In this document: positions 16,659 to 27,340 of the stretch, piece by piece
How positions within the stretch are numbered: position 1 is the first letter of the stretch
How the letters are laid out: each line of letters starts with the position of its first letter
NCBI RefSeq assembly: GCF_015140455.1
Contig: NZ_AP024094.1
Location: 2,914,001-2,978,000, forward strand
Direction of reading: 5' to 3'
Source: Jeongeupia sp. HS-3
GTDB lineage: Bacteria > Pseudomonadota > Gammaproteobacteria > Burkholderiales > Chitinibacteraceae
DNA: 64,000 nt
Made by a program: the position numbers and the translations under genes
The notes under the pieces: generated by a model
Told to the model about the DNA's origin: nothing
The model's input: only the letters and a program-made list of their open reading frames with translations
The model's database searches: none

Positions 16659-17477
16659 ATGGATCAGGTCCTGTTCATCGTCTGGCGCGAAAGCGTCGAG
16701 GCGCTTCTCGTCGTCGGCATCCTCTATGCCTGGCTCAAGGCCAGCCCGGCCGCCGGCCCGCGCGGCCTGCGCTACTTGTGGGGCGGCGTCGCCGCCGGCC
16801 TGGCGCTGTCCGGCCTCTTGGCGCTGGGCATCCTCGGGATTTCGCAATTCCTCTCCGACGACGGTCAGGAGTACTTCCAGGCCGGCATGGCGCTGGTCGC
16901 CGCCGCGCTGATCGTGCAGATGGTGTACTGGATGAAGAAGCACGGCCGCACGCTCAAGCGCGAGCTCGAAAGCGGCATGAGCGAACGCGTGCAGCAGCAG
17001 AACTGGTGGGGACTGCTGGTGCTGGTGATGATCGCCGTCGGCCGCGAAGGCAGCGAAACGGTGGTCTTCCTCTACGGCACGCTCGCGACCGCCGATGGCG
17101 GCCAGATGCTCGGCTACGCCGGCGCCGGGCTGGCCGGCTTGCTGCTGGCGTTCGCAACCTTCTGGCTGCTGCAGCTGGGCGGCAAGGTTTTCACCTGGCG
17201 GCGCTTCTTCCAGTTCACCGAAATTCTCTTGCTGCTGCTCGCCGGGGCGCTGCTGGTTGGCGGTCTGGAGCGATTGGTGTCGATCGGTGCGCTGCCGGGG
17301 CTGGTCGATCCGCTCTGGGACAGCTCGGGCCTGCTCGACGATTCGGCCGGCATCGGCAAGCTGCTCGCCGATTTTGCTGGCTACCGCTCGCACCCGGCCT
17401 TGCTGGTGCTGGGGCTGTGGCTGGCGTACTGGGTCTCGGCGGTCGGCTTCCTGCGCCGCGTCGGTCGCAAGGCTTGA
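16659..17477 (+). CDS. ftrC: FTR1-family iron permease FtrC
   Basis: Inner-membrane permease that moves iron into the cytoplasm. It is 272 residues with seven predicted helices and the two iron-handling motifs of the OFeT family: RESVEALL at 10-17 (a variant of REGLE) and REGSE at 129-133. The start is well placed at MDQVLFIVWRESVEA, as in other FTR1 proteins. The gene follows ftrB by 67 bases and precedes ftrD by 7, so the operon is continuous. Confidence 0.9.
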   Translation: MDQVLFIVWRESVEALLVVGILYAWLKASPAAGPRGLRYLWGGVAAGLALSGLLALGILGISQFLSDDGQEYFQAGMALVAAALIVQMVYWMKKHGRTLKRELESGMSERVQQQNWWGLLVLVMIAVGREGSETVVFLYGTLATADGGQMLGYAGAGLAGLLLAFATFWLLQLGGKVFTWRRFFQFTEILLLLLAGALLVGGLERLVSIGALPGLVDPLWDSSGLLDDSAGIGKLLADFAGYRSHPALLVLGLWLAYWVSAVGFLRRVGRKA

Positions 17478-17484
17478 TACGGCA

Positions 17485-18858
17485 ATGAGCGCGATTTCGC
17501 TGCGCATCGCCCGCTTCGGCGACTTCCTGCGCGATCACAAGGCCGTGCTGCGCATGTTGCAGTGGGGCGTCGTCGCCATCTACGTGTTCCTGATCGTCGT
17601 GCCGGTGTTCCTGCCGCTGCCCGACGAAACCGCGCACGTCTTCAACAACCTCACCGTTGCGGCGCAGTTCGCGTTCTGGGGCATCTGGTGGCCCTTCGTG
17701 CTGGTGTCGATGCCGCTGATGGGGCGCGCCTGGTGCGGCTGGTTCTGTCCCGAGGGCATGTTGTCCGAGTGGATGAGCGAGCGCGGCCGCAACAAGCCGA
17801 TTCCGAAGTGGATACGCTGGGGAGGCTGGCCCTTCGTCGCCTTCGCCGGTACCACCATCTACGGCCAGCTCGTCAGCGTGTATCAATATCCGCTCGCGGT
17901 GCTGCTGGTGCTCGGCGGTTCGACCGTCGCGGCGATCGGCGTCGGCTTCTGGTACGGTCGCAGCAAGCGCATCTGGTGCCGCTACCTGTGTCCGGTCAAC
18001 GGCGTGTTCCAGCTGCTGTCCAAGCTCGCGCCGTGGCGCTACAAGGTCGACGAGCAGAAGTGGCGCGACTTTGCCGGCTCGGGCAAGAAAATCATCCCCA
18101 TTAACTGTGCGCCGCTGGTGCCGCTGCGGCATATGCAGGGCGCGGCCGAGTGCCATATGTGCGGCCGCTGCTCGGGCCATCGCGACGCGATCGCGCTGAC
18201 CGCGCGTTCGCCCGAGGAAGAGATCGTCGATGTAGCCCATGGCGACGCGTGGCAGACCGTGCTGATCGTCTTCGGCATGATGGGCCTGGCGCTCGGCGCC
18301 TTCCTGTGGAGTGCCAGCCCGTGGCTTATCGCCGCCAAGCAGTGGGCGGCCGAATGGCTGATCGACCGCGACATCCTCTGGCCGCTGAATGACAACGCGC
18401 CGTGGTGGTTGCTGACGCACTACCCGGAAATGAACGACAGCTTCAGCTGGCTCGACGGCGCGGCCATCCTCGGCTTTATCTTCACGACCGCCATCGTCGT
18501 CGGTGGTGGGCTGTATCTGACGCTGCTGCTGGCCGACCGGCTGTTGCCGCAGCGCGACACAAACAGCGTGCACAGGCTGGCACAGGCGCTGGTCCCGGCC
18601 GCCGGCTGCGGCGTGTTTCTCGGTTTGTCGGCGACGACCGTGACCCTGCTCAAGCACGAAGGCCTGGCGACCTGGTGGGTCAGCGATGCGCGCTTCGCCT
18701 TGCTGACGCTGGCTTTGGCGTGGTCCTTGCGGCTGGCGTGGCGGATTGCCGCGACGCGCGGCGCCGGGCTGCTGCGCCGGCTGCCGGCGCTGGCGGTCTT
18801 TGCCGCCGGGCTGGTGCCGTTTGCGAGTGCGTGGTGGCTGTTTTTTGCCGGCTGGTGA
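17485..18858 (+). CDS. ftrD: Polyferredoxin-like membrane protein FtrD
   Basis: Predicted electron-transfer component of the Ftr iron system, related to NapH/NosR/CcoG-type membrane ferredoxins. It is 457 residues with several transmembrane helices, CxxxCP motifs at WCGWFCPEG (Cys84, Cys88) and WCRYLCPVNG (Cys165, Cys169), and a further cluster CHMCGRC (223-229). Such CxxxCP motifs face the cytoplasmic side and bind Fe-S centres. The ATG at 17485 is 7 bases after the ftrC stop; the frame is open far upstream but that part only shadows ftrC. Confidence 0.88.
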   Translation: MSAISLRIARFGDFLRDHKAVLRMLQWGVVAIYVFLIVVPVFLPLPDETAHVFNNLTVAAQFAFWGIWWPFVLVSMPLMGRAWCGWFCPEGMLSEWMSERGRNKPIPKWIRWGGWPFVAFAGTTIYGQLVSVYQYPLAVLLVLGGSTVAAIGVGFWYGRSKRIWCRYLCPVNGVFQLLSKLAPWRYKVDEQKWRDFAGSGKKIIPINCAPLVPLRHMQGAAECHMCGRCSGHRDAIALTARSPEEEIVDVAHGDAWQTVLIVFGMMGLALGAFLWSASPWLIAAKQWAAEWLIDRDILWPLNDNAPWWLLTHYPEMNDSFSWLDGAAILGFIFTTAIVVGGGLYLTLLLADRLLPQRDTNSVHRLAQALVPAAGCGVFLGLSATTVTLLKHEGLATWWVSDARFALLTLALAWSLRLAWRIAATRGAGLLRRLPALAVFAAGLVPFASAWWLFFAGW

Positions 18859-18915
18859 CTGTAAGAAAACCGCCGCATCCCGACCGGTAGTCGAGCGATC
18901 CGCTGCCGACATCCG

Positions 18916-18921
18916 TATAAT
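18916..18921 (+). promoter_or_regulatory. Candidate -10 element for argH
   Basis: Perfect TATAAT 39 bases before the argH ATG. No good -35 hexamer is found at 16-18 bases upstream. Confidence 0.4.
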
Positions 18922-18960
18922 CGGCAGGTTTGAAGCTTCAGCACTCTCGGGATTAAAGCC

Positions 18961-20346
18961 ATGCAGGACGCCGTCAACAAAACCTGGTCCGGCCGTTTCA
19001 ACGAACCGGTTACGGAACTGGTAAAGCGCTACACCGCCTCGGTGACCTTCGATAACCGCATGGCCGATGTCGACATCCAGGGCTCGCTCGCGCACGCCAC
19101 CATGCTCAACAAGGTCGGCGTGCTGTCAAACGACGACCTCGCCGCCATCCAGCGCGGCATGGCCGAGATCATCGACGAAATCCGCAACGGCACCTTCGAA
19201 TGGTCGCTGGATCTCGAAGACGTGCACATGAATATCGAGCGCCGCCTGACCGACAAGATCGGCGACGCCGGCAAGCGCCTGCACACCGGCCGCTCGCGCA
19301 ACGATCAGGTCGCCACCGACATCCGCCTGTATCTGCGCGGCGCCATCGATGCGATCGTCGGCCTGGTGCACGAGCTGCAACGCTCGCTGGTCGATCTGGC
19401 CGACACCCATGCATCGACGGTGATGCCGGGCTTCACCCATCTGCAAGTGGCGCAGCCGGTGACCTTCGGCCATCACATGCTCGCCTACGTCGAGATGCTC
19501 GGCCGCGATGCCGAACGCTTCATCGACGCCCGCAAGCGCGTCAACCGGCTGCCGCTGGGTTCGGCCGCACTGGCCGGCACCACCTACCCGATCGATCGCG
19601 AATACACCGCCGAGCTGCTGGGCTTTGACGGCGTGACGCAAAACTCGCTCGATTCGGTGTCCGACCGCGATTTCGCGATCGAATTCACCGCCGCCGCCGC
19701 GCTGACGATGACGCATCTGTCGCGGCTGTCCGAAGAGCTGATCCTGTGGATGAGCCCGCGTTTCGGCTTCATCGACATCGCCGACCGCTTCTGTACCGGT
19801 TCTTCGATCATGCCGCAGAAGAAGAACCCCGACGTGCCCGAGCTGGTGCGTGGCAAGACCGGCCGCGTCAACGGCAGCCTGGTGAGCCTGCTGACGCTGA
19901 TGAAGGCGCAGCCGCTGGCGTACAACAAGGACAATCAGGAAGACAAGGAACCGCTGTTCGACACCGTCGACACGCTGAGCGACACACTGCGGATCTACGC
20001 CGACATGATGCGCGGCATCACCGTCAAGCCGGAAGCGATGGAGCGCGCGGTCAAGCAAGGCTTCGCCACCGCGACCGATCTGGCCGACTATCTGGTGAAG
20101 AAGGGCCTGCCCTTCCGCGATGCGCACGAAGCCGTGGCGCTGGCGGTGCGTTATGCCGAAGAGAAGAAGCGCGATCTGTCCGAGCTGGCCGTCGTCGAAC
20201 TGAAGACCTTCTCGCCGCTGATTACCGACGACGTCGCCGAAGTGCTGACGTCCGAGGGCAGTCTTGCCGCACGTAACCATGTCGGCGGGACCGCGCCGGT
20301 ACAGGTGCGCTTGCAGGTGGCACGCTGGCGCGAGCTGCTGGCCTAA
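18961..20346 (+). CDS. argH: Argininosuccinate lyase
   Basis: Splits argininosuccinate into arginine and fumarate, the last step of arginine synthesis. It is 461 residues, standard length. The fumarase/aspartase superfamily signature [15 protein letters not shown] carries the catalytic serine; [13 protein letters not shown] and the TTYPIDRE segment are argininosuccinate-lyase specific. The N-terminus [22 protein letters not shown] is typical. It is monocistronic, with a TATAAT 39 bases upstream. It is followed at once by the second copy of the intergenic repeat. Confidence 0.96.
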   Translation: MQDAVNKTWSGRFNEPVTELVKRYTASVTFDNRMADVDIQGSLAHATMLNKVGVLSNDDLAAIQRGMAEIIDEIRNGTFEWSLDLEDVHMNIERRLTDKIGDAGKRLHTGRSRNDQVATDIRLYLRGAIDAIVGLVHELQRSLVDLADTHASTVMPGFTHLQVAQPVTFGHHMLAYVEMLGRDAERFIDARKRVNRLPLGSAALAGTTYPIDREYTAELLGFDGVTQNSLDSVSDRDFAIEFTAAAALTMTHLSRLSEELILWMSPRFGFIDIADRFCTGSSIMPQKKNPDVPELVRGKTGRVNGSLVSLLTLMKAQPLAYNKDNQEDKEPLFDTVDTLSDTLRIYADMMRGITVKPEAMERAVKQGFATATDLADYLVKKGLPFRDAHEAVALAVRYAEEKKRDLSELAVVELKTFSPLITDDVAEVLTSEGSLAARNHVGGTAPVQVRLQVARWRELLA

Positions 20347-20352
20347 CCGGCT

Positions 20353-20476
20353 CATTCGGCGGCTGCGCCTTCGCAGCTCGGACCCGTCCGATGCTCGACG
20401 TCCTCATGGACCATATGTCCATTCCGGCGTCTGCGCTTCGGGCGAATTCGATCTGCTTTGGCTCGCTCACCGACTG
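20353..20476 (+). repeat. Intergenic repeat, copy B (downstream of argH)
   Basis: Homologous to 16050-16172 and in the same orientation, starting 6 bases after the argH stop. Hairpins CTGCG-cctt-CGCAG (near 20363) and ATGGAC-catat-GTCCAT (20406-20422) are both present. Relative to copy A, the second stem replaces a G-C pair by A-T and keeps the pairing. Confidence 0.75.
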
Positions 20477-20539
20477 AACCACTCAACGATCTATGATTGC
20501 GGGCCACTTTGTGGCCCGTTTGCTTTTGTGGAGTTAGAC

Positions 20540-20995
20540 ATGACGATCAACTGGCGCTGGTACCGTTTCGACGAATTCGATGTCGCGACGCTGTACGCCT
20601 ACCTGAAGCTGCGCGTCGATGTGTTCGTGGTCGAACAAACGTGTCCCTATCCCGAGCTTGATGACTTCGATCAGGCATCGCTGCATCTGCTTGGTACCGA
20701 CGCTGCCGGCGCCATCGTCGCCTGTCTGCGTTTGTTGCCGCCCGAAGCCAAGTATGCCGAGCCGTCGATTGGTCGCGTCATCGTTACCCCGGCTGCGCGC
20801 GGTAGCGGTGCCGGTCATACGCTGATGGCCGAGGCACTGCGCTGTACCGAAGAACGCTATCCGGGGCAGGGAAACCGGATCGGCGCACAGGCGCGCCTGC
20901 AGCGGTTTTATGCGGCGCATGGCTTCGAGGTGAGCGGCGAGCCTTATCTGGAAGACGGCATCGAACACGTCGATATGCTGCGCGCGTCGCCTTAG
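20540..20995 (+). CDS. GNAT-family N-acetyltransferase, ElaA type
   Basis: A 151-residue acetyltransferase of the ElaA subgroup with unknown substrate. The N-terminal segment LKLRVDVFVVEQTCPYPELDDFDQ is the ElaA signature. The acetyl-CoA loop is in IGRVIVTPAARGSGAGHTLM (R/Q-x-x-G-x-G/A type). The C-terminus RFYAAHGFEVSGEPYLEDGI is also typical. The ATG is set by GGAG 8 bases upstream. The last four bases overlap the 3' end of the convergent mgtC-like gene. Confidence 0.87.
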   Translation: MTINWRWYRFDEFDVATLYAYLKLRVDVFVVEQTCPYPELDDFDQASLHLLGTDAAGAIVACLRLLPPEAKYAEPSIGRVIVTPAARGSGAGHTLMAEALRCTEERYPGQGNRIGAQARLQRFYAAHGFEVSGEPYLEDGIEHVDMLRASP

Positions 20996-21501
20996 CTCTC
21001 GTCGCGACGTTCGCCCTGACGCCGGTCATGCTCGGCGCCCGGCGCGCTGTCTTCCTCGCGCCAGCGGTGCAGCAGCCGCTCGGCGAGGTGTTCGAGGTTG
21101 CCGCCGAAATTGATCACCACCAGCGCCAGCGCCATCACCCCGAGCGCCAGCCCGCCCATCCCGGCGCCGCAGGCCATGCCGAGAATCGCGGTGACCCAGA
21201 TCGACGCGGCGGTGGTCAGCCCCTGGACGCGGTATTTCTGTGGGTGATGCAGGATCACGCCGGCGCCAAGAAAGCCGATGCCGGTAATCAAGCCCTGCGC
21301 GACGCGCGAGTACGCCTGCGCATCGCTGCCGGGCAAGCGGAACACCAGCATCACCGCCAGCGCCGAACCCAGCGACACCAGCGCGTGCGTGCGCAGCCCG
21401 GCCGGTTTGCGGTGCAAAAAGCGGTTGATTCCGATCAGCCCGCCGATCAGTACGGCGACGCAAAGGCGACCGAACAGTTCGGTTTCCAGCATCCAGTTCA
21501 T
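20992..21501 (-). CDS. MgtC/SapB-family membrane protein
   Basis: A 169-residue inner-membrane protein with four to five helices carrying the family blocks GLIGINRFLHRKPAGLRTHALVSLGSAL, QGLITGIGFLGAGVI and VQGLTTAASIWVTA. The short hydrophilic tail lacks the long C-terminal ACT-like domain of virulence MgtC, so it is the SapB/YhiD-like form. MgtC homologues bear on magnesium stress and ATP synthase inhibition; the role here is not known. It converges on the ElaA-type gene with a four-base overlap. Confidence 0.87.
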   Translation of the reverse strand: MNWMLETELFGRLCVAVLIGGLIGINRFLHRKPAGLRTHALVSLGSALAVMLVFRLPGSDAQAYSRVAQGLITGIGFLGAGVILHHPQKYRVQGLTTAASIWVTAILGMACGAGMGGLALGVMALALVVINFGGNLEHLAERLLHRWREEDSAPGAEHDRRQGERRDES

Positions 21502-21648
21502 GTGGTGGCTACCCTGTGAAGGTCGGCGTCGGCGTCCTCAGGTTAGTACCGTAGCGGCTTTACCTGATGGGCGGCGCGAGCAGGATCACCGACATTGATG
21601 GTCTTCAGACAATGCTACGCCGAAACGGCGGGCCGGCGAGGATTCGGG

Positions 21649-24002
<2,354 letters not shown>

Positions 24003-24006
24003 GCGC

Positions 24007-24300
24007 TCAATCGAGCACCTCGTTCGCCTTTTCCGGCGGCAGTGCCGCCAGTGCGCGGTTGGCGAGCCGCTCGGCCTTCTGCCGGCCCGACGAGCCGATC
24101 TGTACGCCGAGGAAGGCGCCGACGAGCGTGCCGATCAGGCTGGTGAACACGCCGACCAGCGCGACAACGTCGCTCGGCTTCCAGTCGGTGCCGACCGACA
24201 GGAAGCCGGCGAGGATTGCCGTGATCAGCAGGCCGACGAAGGCGAAGACCAGCGCCGAGCCGAACTTCAGTTCGTCGGTGCTATTGGATTCAGCATGCAT
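24007..24300 (-). CDS. Small two-helix membrane protein, hypothetical
   Basis: A 97-residue protein with two hydrophobic segments (about residues 14-36 and 45-70), the second glycine-rich (VGVFTSLIGTLVGAFLGVQIG), and a charged C-terminal tail rich in alanine. I do not recognise a family. The ATG at 24300 has GGAGG 8 bases upstream, better than a GTG five codons earlier. It begins 24 bases after the M30-type peptidase stop on the same strand, so the two are probably co-transcribed; a functional link is only inferred. Confidence 0.7.
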   Translation of the reverse strand: MHAESNSTDELKFGSALVFAFVGLLITAILAGFLSVGTDWKPSDVVALVGVFTSLIGTLVGAFLGVQIGSSGRQKAERLANRALAALPPEKANEVLD

Positions 24301-24324
24301 CTTCCGTTCCTCCACGATGCGGCG

Positions 24325-25992
24325 CTACTGGATGATCACCGACAGCGTCGTATGCGCCGGAATCACCACGCGCTCGGTGTACGTCACTGGCAGGTTGCGG
24401 CGCACGAAGGGGAAATGGCCGTAGCCGGACAGCGTACTTGGCAGCACCGTCGGCAGCCGGCGGCGGCTGGCGTAATCCGGGCCGCTGATCGCCACCAGGG
24501 CAAAGCCGTTATCGCTGCGTGCCGGGTAGCCGAAGCCGGCCGGCGATGCGGCGGCCGGCAGCAGCGCGATACTGGTGCCCCAGCGCTGAAATGCAATATT
24601 GAGCCCCGGCCCGCTGGCCCGGCGAATGGCGTCGTCGAGTACGGCGACCGAATCGCTTGAAGCCTTGTCGCGCAGCAGCGTCTGGTAAAAGCCAAGACCG
24701 TAATGGCGCAGCAGAAAGCCGCCGAAGCTGCCGGAAACGTCATAGCCGAAGCAGGTGGAGGTGGTTTGCCACACCGTCAGCGGGCAGTTGTACTCGGCAT
24801 TGGCCAGCCACGCCGGGAAGCGGTCGTCGCGGATGGTGTTGTAGCCCGGGGTAACCTGGGTCGAGAGCAGATCCTCCATCATCATCGCCGTCATTTCTTC
24901 CAGCCAGACCGCGTTGGCGTAGTTGCCGCCGAGCAGCACCGCGCGCTGGTAGAAGTTGATCATGTGTGCCAGTTCGTGCGCGAGCGTGCTCTTGGAGAAG
25001 GTCAGCCCGCTTGCACCGTCGAGGTAGAGCGTTTCCGAATCGACGAAAATCGCCAGTGCTTCGTTGCTGCTGGCGGTGGCGCTGCTGCGCACGAAGTTGT
25101 TGCCGCTATAAAAATAGGCAACCACGCCATACGGTTTGCCGTTGCCATTCTGATTGACGATGACAAGGTCGATCGCCTGATCCGGGCCGATCAGCGCCGC
25201 CGCCGAGGCGGGCGGTACGCTGCCCCAGGGGTCGCCGGCGATGCCGGTTGCCAGCGGGTAAATGGCGTTGCTGCCGCTGGCGAAGGTCGCTGCCAGGGTA
25301 TCGAGGATGGCATCGCTGACCTTGGCGGACCCGTATTCGCTGTTCTCCAGCCACAGATTGACCTGTCGGCCGCTGGTGGTGGAGAGCTGCCGCCGCAGTG
25401 TGGTGCTGCGCTGGCTGACGCTGCCGTTATCGTCCTGGTTGAGCCAGCTGCGGGTGGCGCCAACGGCAAATTCGCCGGTTCTGCTTGCCCGTATTCGCGC
25501 CGTGTCCGGCGTTTGAGTGAGCAGCGCGGCAAAACCGCGGGCGTTGAATTCGTCGACCTGCGGCGGGGTGTGGCGTTCGCGCGTTGTCGGTATGGCGTCG
25601 CGGATGACGTTCTGCGTTGCCGCGTTGTCGAGTGTCACCGTGGGCAGGGTGATGTCGCTGGTCGATTCGTTGCTGTAGACGAGTGTCGCCGTCTTGCTGC
25701 TGACGTTGTCGATACGGATCTGGATCTCGGCGGGGCCGGTGCCGACATTGCGGTAGCGCCAGAGGCCGACATCGCGGCCGGTGTAGCGGTTGGGGTTGTC
25801 GGCGCCGCAAAAGGCGCCGATGCAGTCGACGACAAAGGCTTCTTGTGGCGCGGGGGTCGGCACAGGCGTGGTGGTGCCGCCGGCGATGAGGTCGGTGCTG
25901 CCGCCACCACCGCCACCGCCACCGCAAGCGGCAAGCAGCAGGGCAAGCAGGGCCGGCGCCAAGAGCCGGGCCACTTGGGAATAAGGGCGCAT
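24325..25992 (-). CDS. M30-type (hyicolysin-like) zinc metallopeptidase lipoprotein
   Basis: A surface or periplasmic lipoprotein of 555 residues. The signal is RLLAPALLALLLAAC with the acylated cysteine at 23, followed by an eight-glycine run and a Thr/Pro-rich linker. The zinc motif HELAHMINF is at 339-347, with Glu366 in WLEEMTAMMMEDL as the likely third ligand. This and the surrounding order resemble hyicolysin-like M30 peptidases. Two cysteine pairs (57/62 and another near 425) could form disulfides. No ribosome site is obvious at the chosen ATG. It lies between a GGDEF gene and a small membrane protein gene, all on the minus strand. Confidence 0.8.
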   Translation of the reverse strand: MRPYSQVARLLAPALLALLLAACGGGGGGGGSTDLIAGGTTTPVPTPAPQEAFVVDCIGAFCGADNPNRYTGRDVGLWRYRNVGTGPAEIQIRIDNVSSKTATLVYSNESTSDITLPTVTLDNAATQNVIRDAIPTTRERHTPPQVDEFNARGFAALLTQTPDTARIRASRTGEFAVGATRSWLNQDDNGSVSQRSTTLRRQLSTTSGRQVNLWLENSEYGSAKVSDAILDTLAATFASGSNAIYPLATGIAGDPWGSVPPASAAALIGPDQAIDLVIVNQNGNGKPYGVVAYFYSGNNFVRSSATASSNEALAIFVDSETLYLDGASGLTFSKSTLAHELAHMINFYQRAVLLGGNYANAVWLEEMTAMMMEDLLSTQVTPGYNTIRDDRFPAWLANAEYNCPLTVWQTTSTCFGYDVSGSFGGFLLRHYGLGFYQTLLRDKASSDSVAVLDDAIRRASGPGLNIAFQRWGTSIALLPAAASPAGFGYPARSDNGFALVAISGPDYASRRRLPTVLPSTLSGYGHFPFVRRNLPVTYTERVVIPAHTTLSVIIQ

Positions 25993-26056
25993 GGTCATTG
26001 TTGGGAACGCGATCTTTCGATCTTTCAATGTAGGAACGATCATCCGGAAATGCCCG

Positions 26057-27262
26057 CTACATTCGGCTGCCGTGATCCATGGCCGGTGGCGGTCTGGCGA
26101 TGGCGCGGCGCTGTTTGGCCGATCGGGCGGCATGACGGGCCGCGTCGGCGCGCAGATGAGCGGTCTGCAGTGCTTCGTGCGGCAGCAGCGCGGTGCTGCC
26201 GATGCTGACCGATACCGGCGTGCCATCCGGCGTTTGCACCTGCAGGGCGATGTCGTCGGTCAGTCGCTTGCCGAGGGCGCCGGCGGCATCGGCGGCGCAA
26301 TCATGCAGCAGCAGCGCGAATTCATTACCGCCGATCCGGGCGCAGAGGTCGCCGTTGCGGCCGATATGGCGCAGGGCGCCGGCCAGTGCGATCAGGATCT
26401 GATCGCCGGCCGGATAGCCAAAGCGGTCGTTGATTGCCCTGAAATGGTCGACATCGAGCAGCAAGAGCGTGAGCGGCAGATGCTGGCGCTGCGCCTGTGC
26501 CTGCATCAGCGGCACGGTTGCCTCGAAGTGGCGACGGCTGCCGATGCCGGTGAGGATGTCTTCATTGGCACGGCGCAGCAGCGCGGTGTGCGCCTCAAAC
26601 AATCCGGCTTCGGCACGCGCGTGGGTGAAGCACAGGAAACCCAGATCGCGGCCTATCATCAGCAGTGCCGCCGCCAGCAGTGCACCATTCAACAAGGGGT
26701 CATGCTCAAGGGCGGCGGGCGCCAGTTGCATGCTGCGCAGCCCGCGCAACAGATGCAGTGCGGCAAACAGCGCGTGTACCGCGATCAACAGCCGCAGCGC
26801 CAGCGCGTGTTGCGGCAAGGACGCGCCGAGCAGTAGCGCCACCACCCGTGCATTCAGCCAGACCAGGCCGGCAGCCATGACCGCGCCGAGCTGCGGCAGC
26901 GTCAGCCCGGCCAGCATGCCGGTCATCCAGATCACATAGGCGCCGCCGCATTGCAGCAGCATGTCGCGGCAGGCATCGGCGGTGTCGCGGCCCAGTGTGC
27001 GCCGCAACGCCCATTCGCTCAGTACCGGCGTCGCCAGAAGGCCGGCGTTGCCGAGCATCGCCGCCGGCAGCGGCGCCAGCCACGCCTGCGACATCAGTAG
27101 CAGCGCGGCACCCGAGAGCAGATCGGACGAGGCCCAGAGACCGACGTTGGTGTCGTTGCGGCGGTGCCACCAGATCAGCAGCATGAAGGCTGCGAGCGTC
27201 AGGTAAATGGCGCTCGACAGCAGCCAGAGGCCGGGGCGGTCGGTGAGCAGGCTGGGAAACAT
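26057..27262 (-). CDS. Membrane GGDEF-domain protein with altered active site (GGNEF)
   Basis: A 401-residue protein with about seven N-terminal transmembrane helices (10-215) and a C-terminal GGDEF domain (about 235-365). DILTGIGSRRHF opens the domain, and the metal-binding LLLLDVDHFRAINDRFG follows (Asp270). The active-site loop reads GGNEF (311-315), not GGDEF or GGEEF. The c-di-GMP inhibitory site RxxD is intact as RNGD (302-305). The protein may be a poor cyclase or a c-di-GMP receptor. No ribosome site is clear at the ATG. It is downstream of NDH-2 on the same strand. Confidence 0.85.
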   Translation of the reverse strand: MFPSLLTDRPGLWLLSSAIYLTLAAFMLLIWWHRRNDTNVGLWASSDLLSGAALLLMSQAWLAPLPAAMLGNAGLLATPVLSEWALRRTLGRDTADACRDMLLQCGGAYVIWMTGMLAGLTLPQLGAVMAAGLVWLNARVVALLLGASLPQHALALRLLIAVHALFAALHLLRGLRSMQLAPAALEHDPLLNGALLAAALLMIGRDLGFLCFTHARAEAGLFEAHTALLRRANEDILTGIGSRRHFEATVPLMQAQAQRQHLPLTLLLLDVDHFRAINDRFGYPAGDQILIALAGALRHIGRNGDLCARIGGNEFALLLHDCAADAAGALGKRLTDDIALQVQTPDGTPVSVSIGSTALLPHEALQTAHLRADAARHAARSAKQRRAIARPPPAMDHGSRM

Positions 27263-27340
27263 GCGGCGGGCTTGTCGGCAGGATGTTTCAGCCTAGCCGA
27301 GTCCGCCCAGCGCCGCCTGCCCCGACCGGCGAGCAAACGG

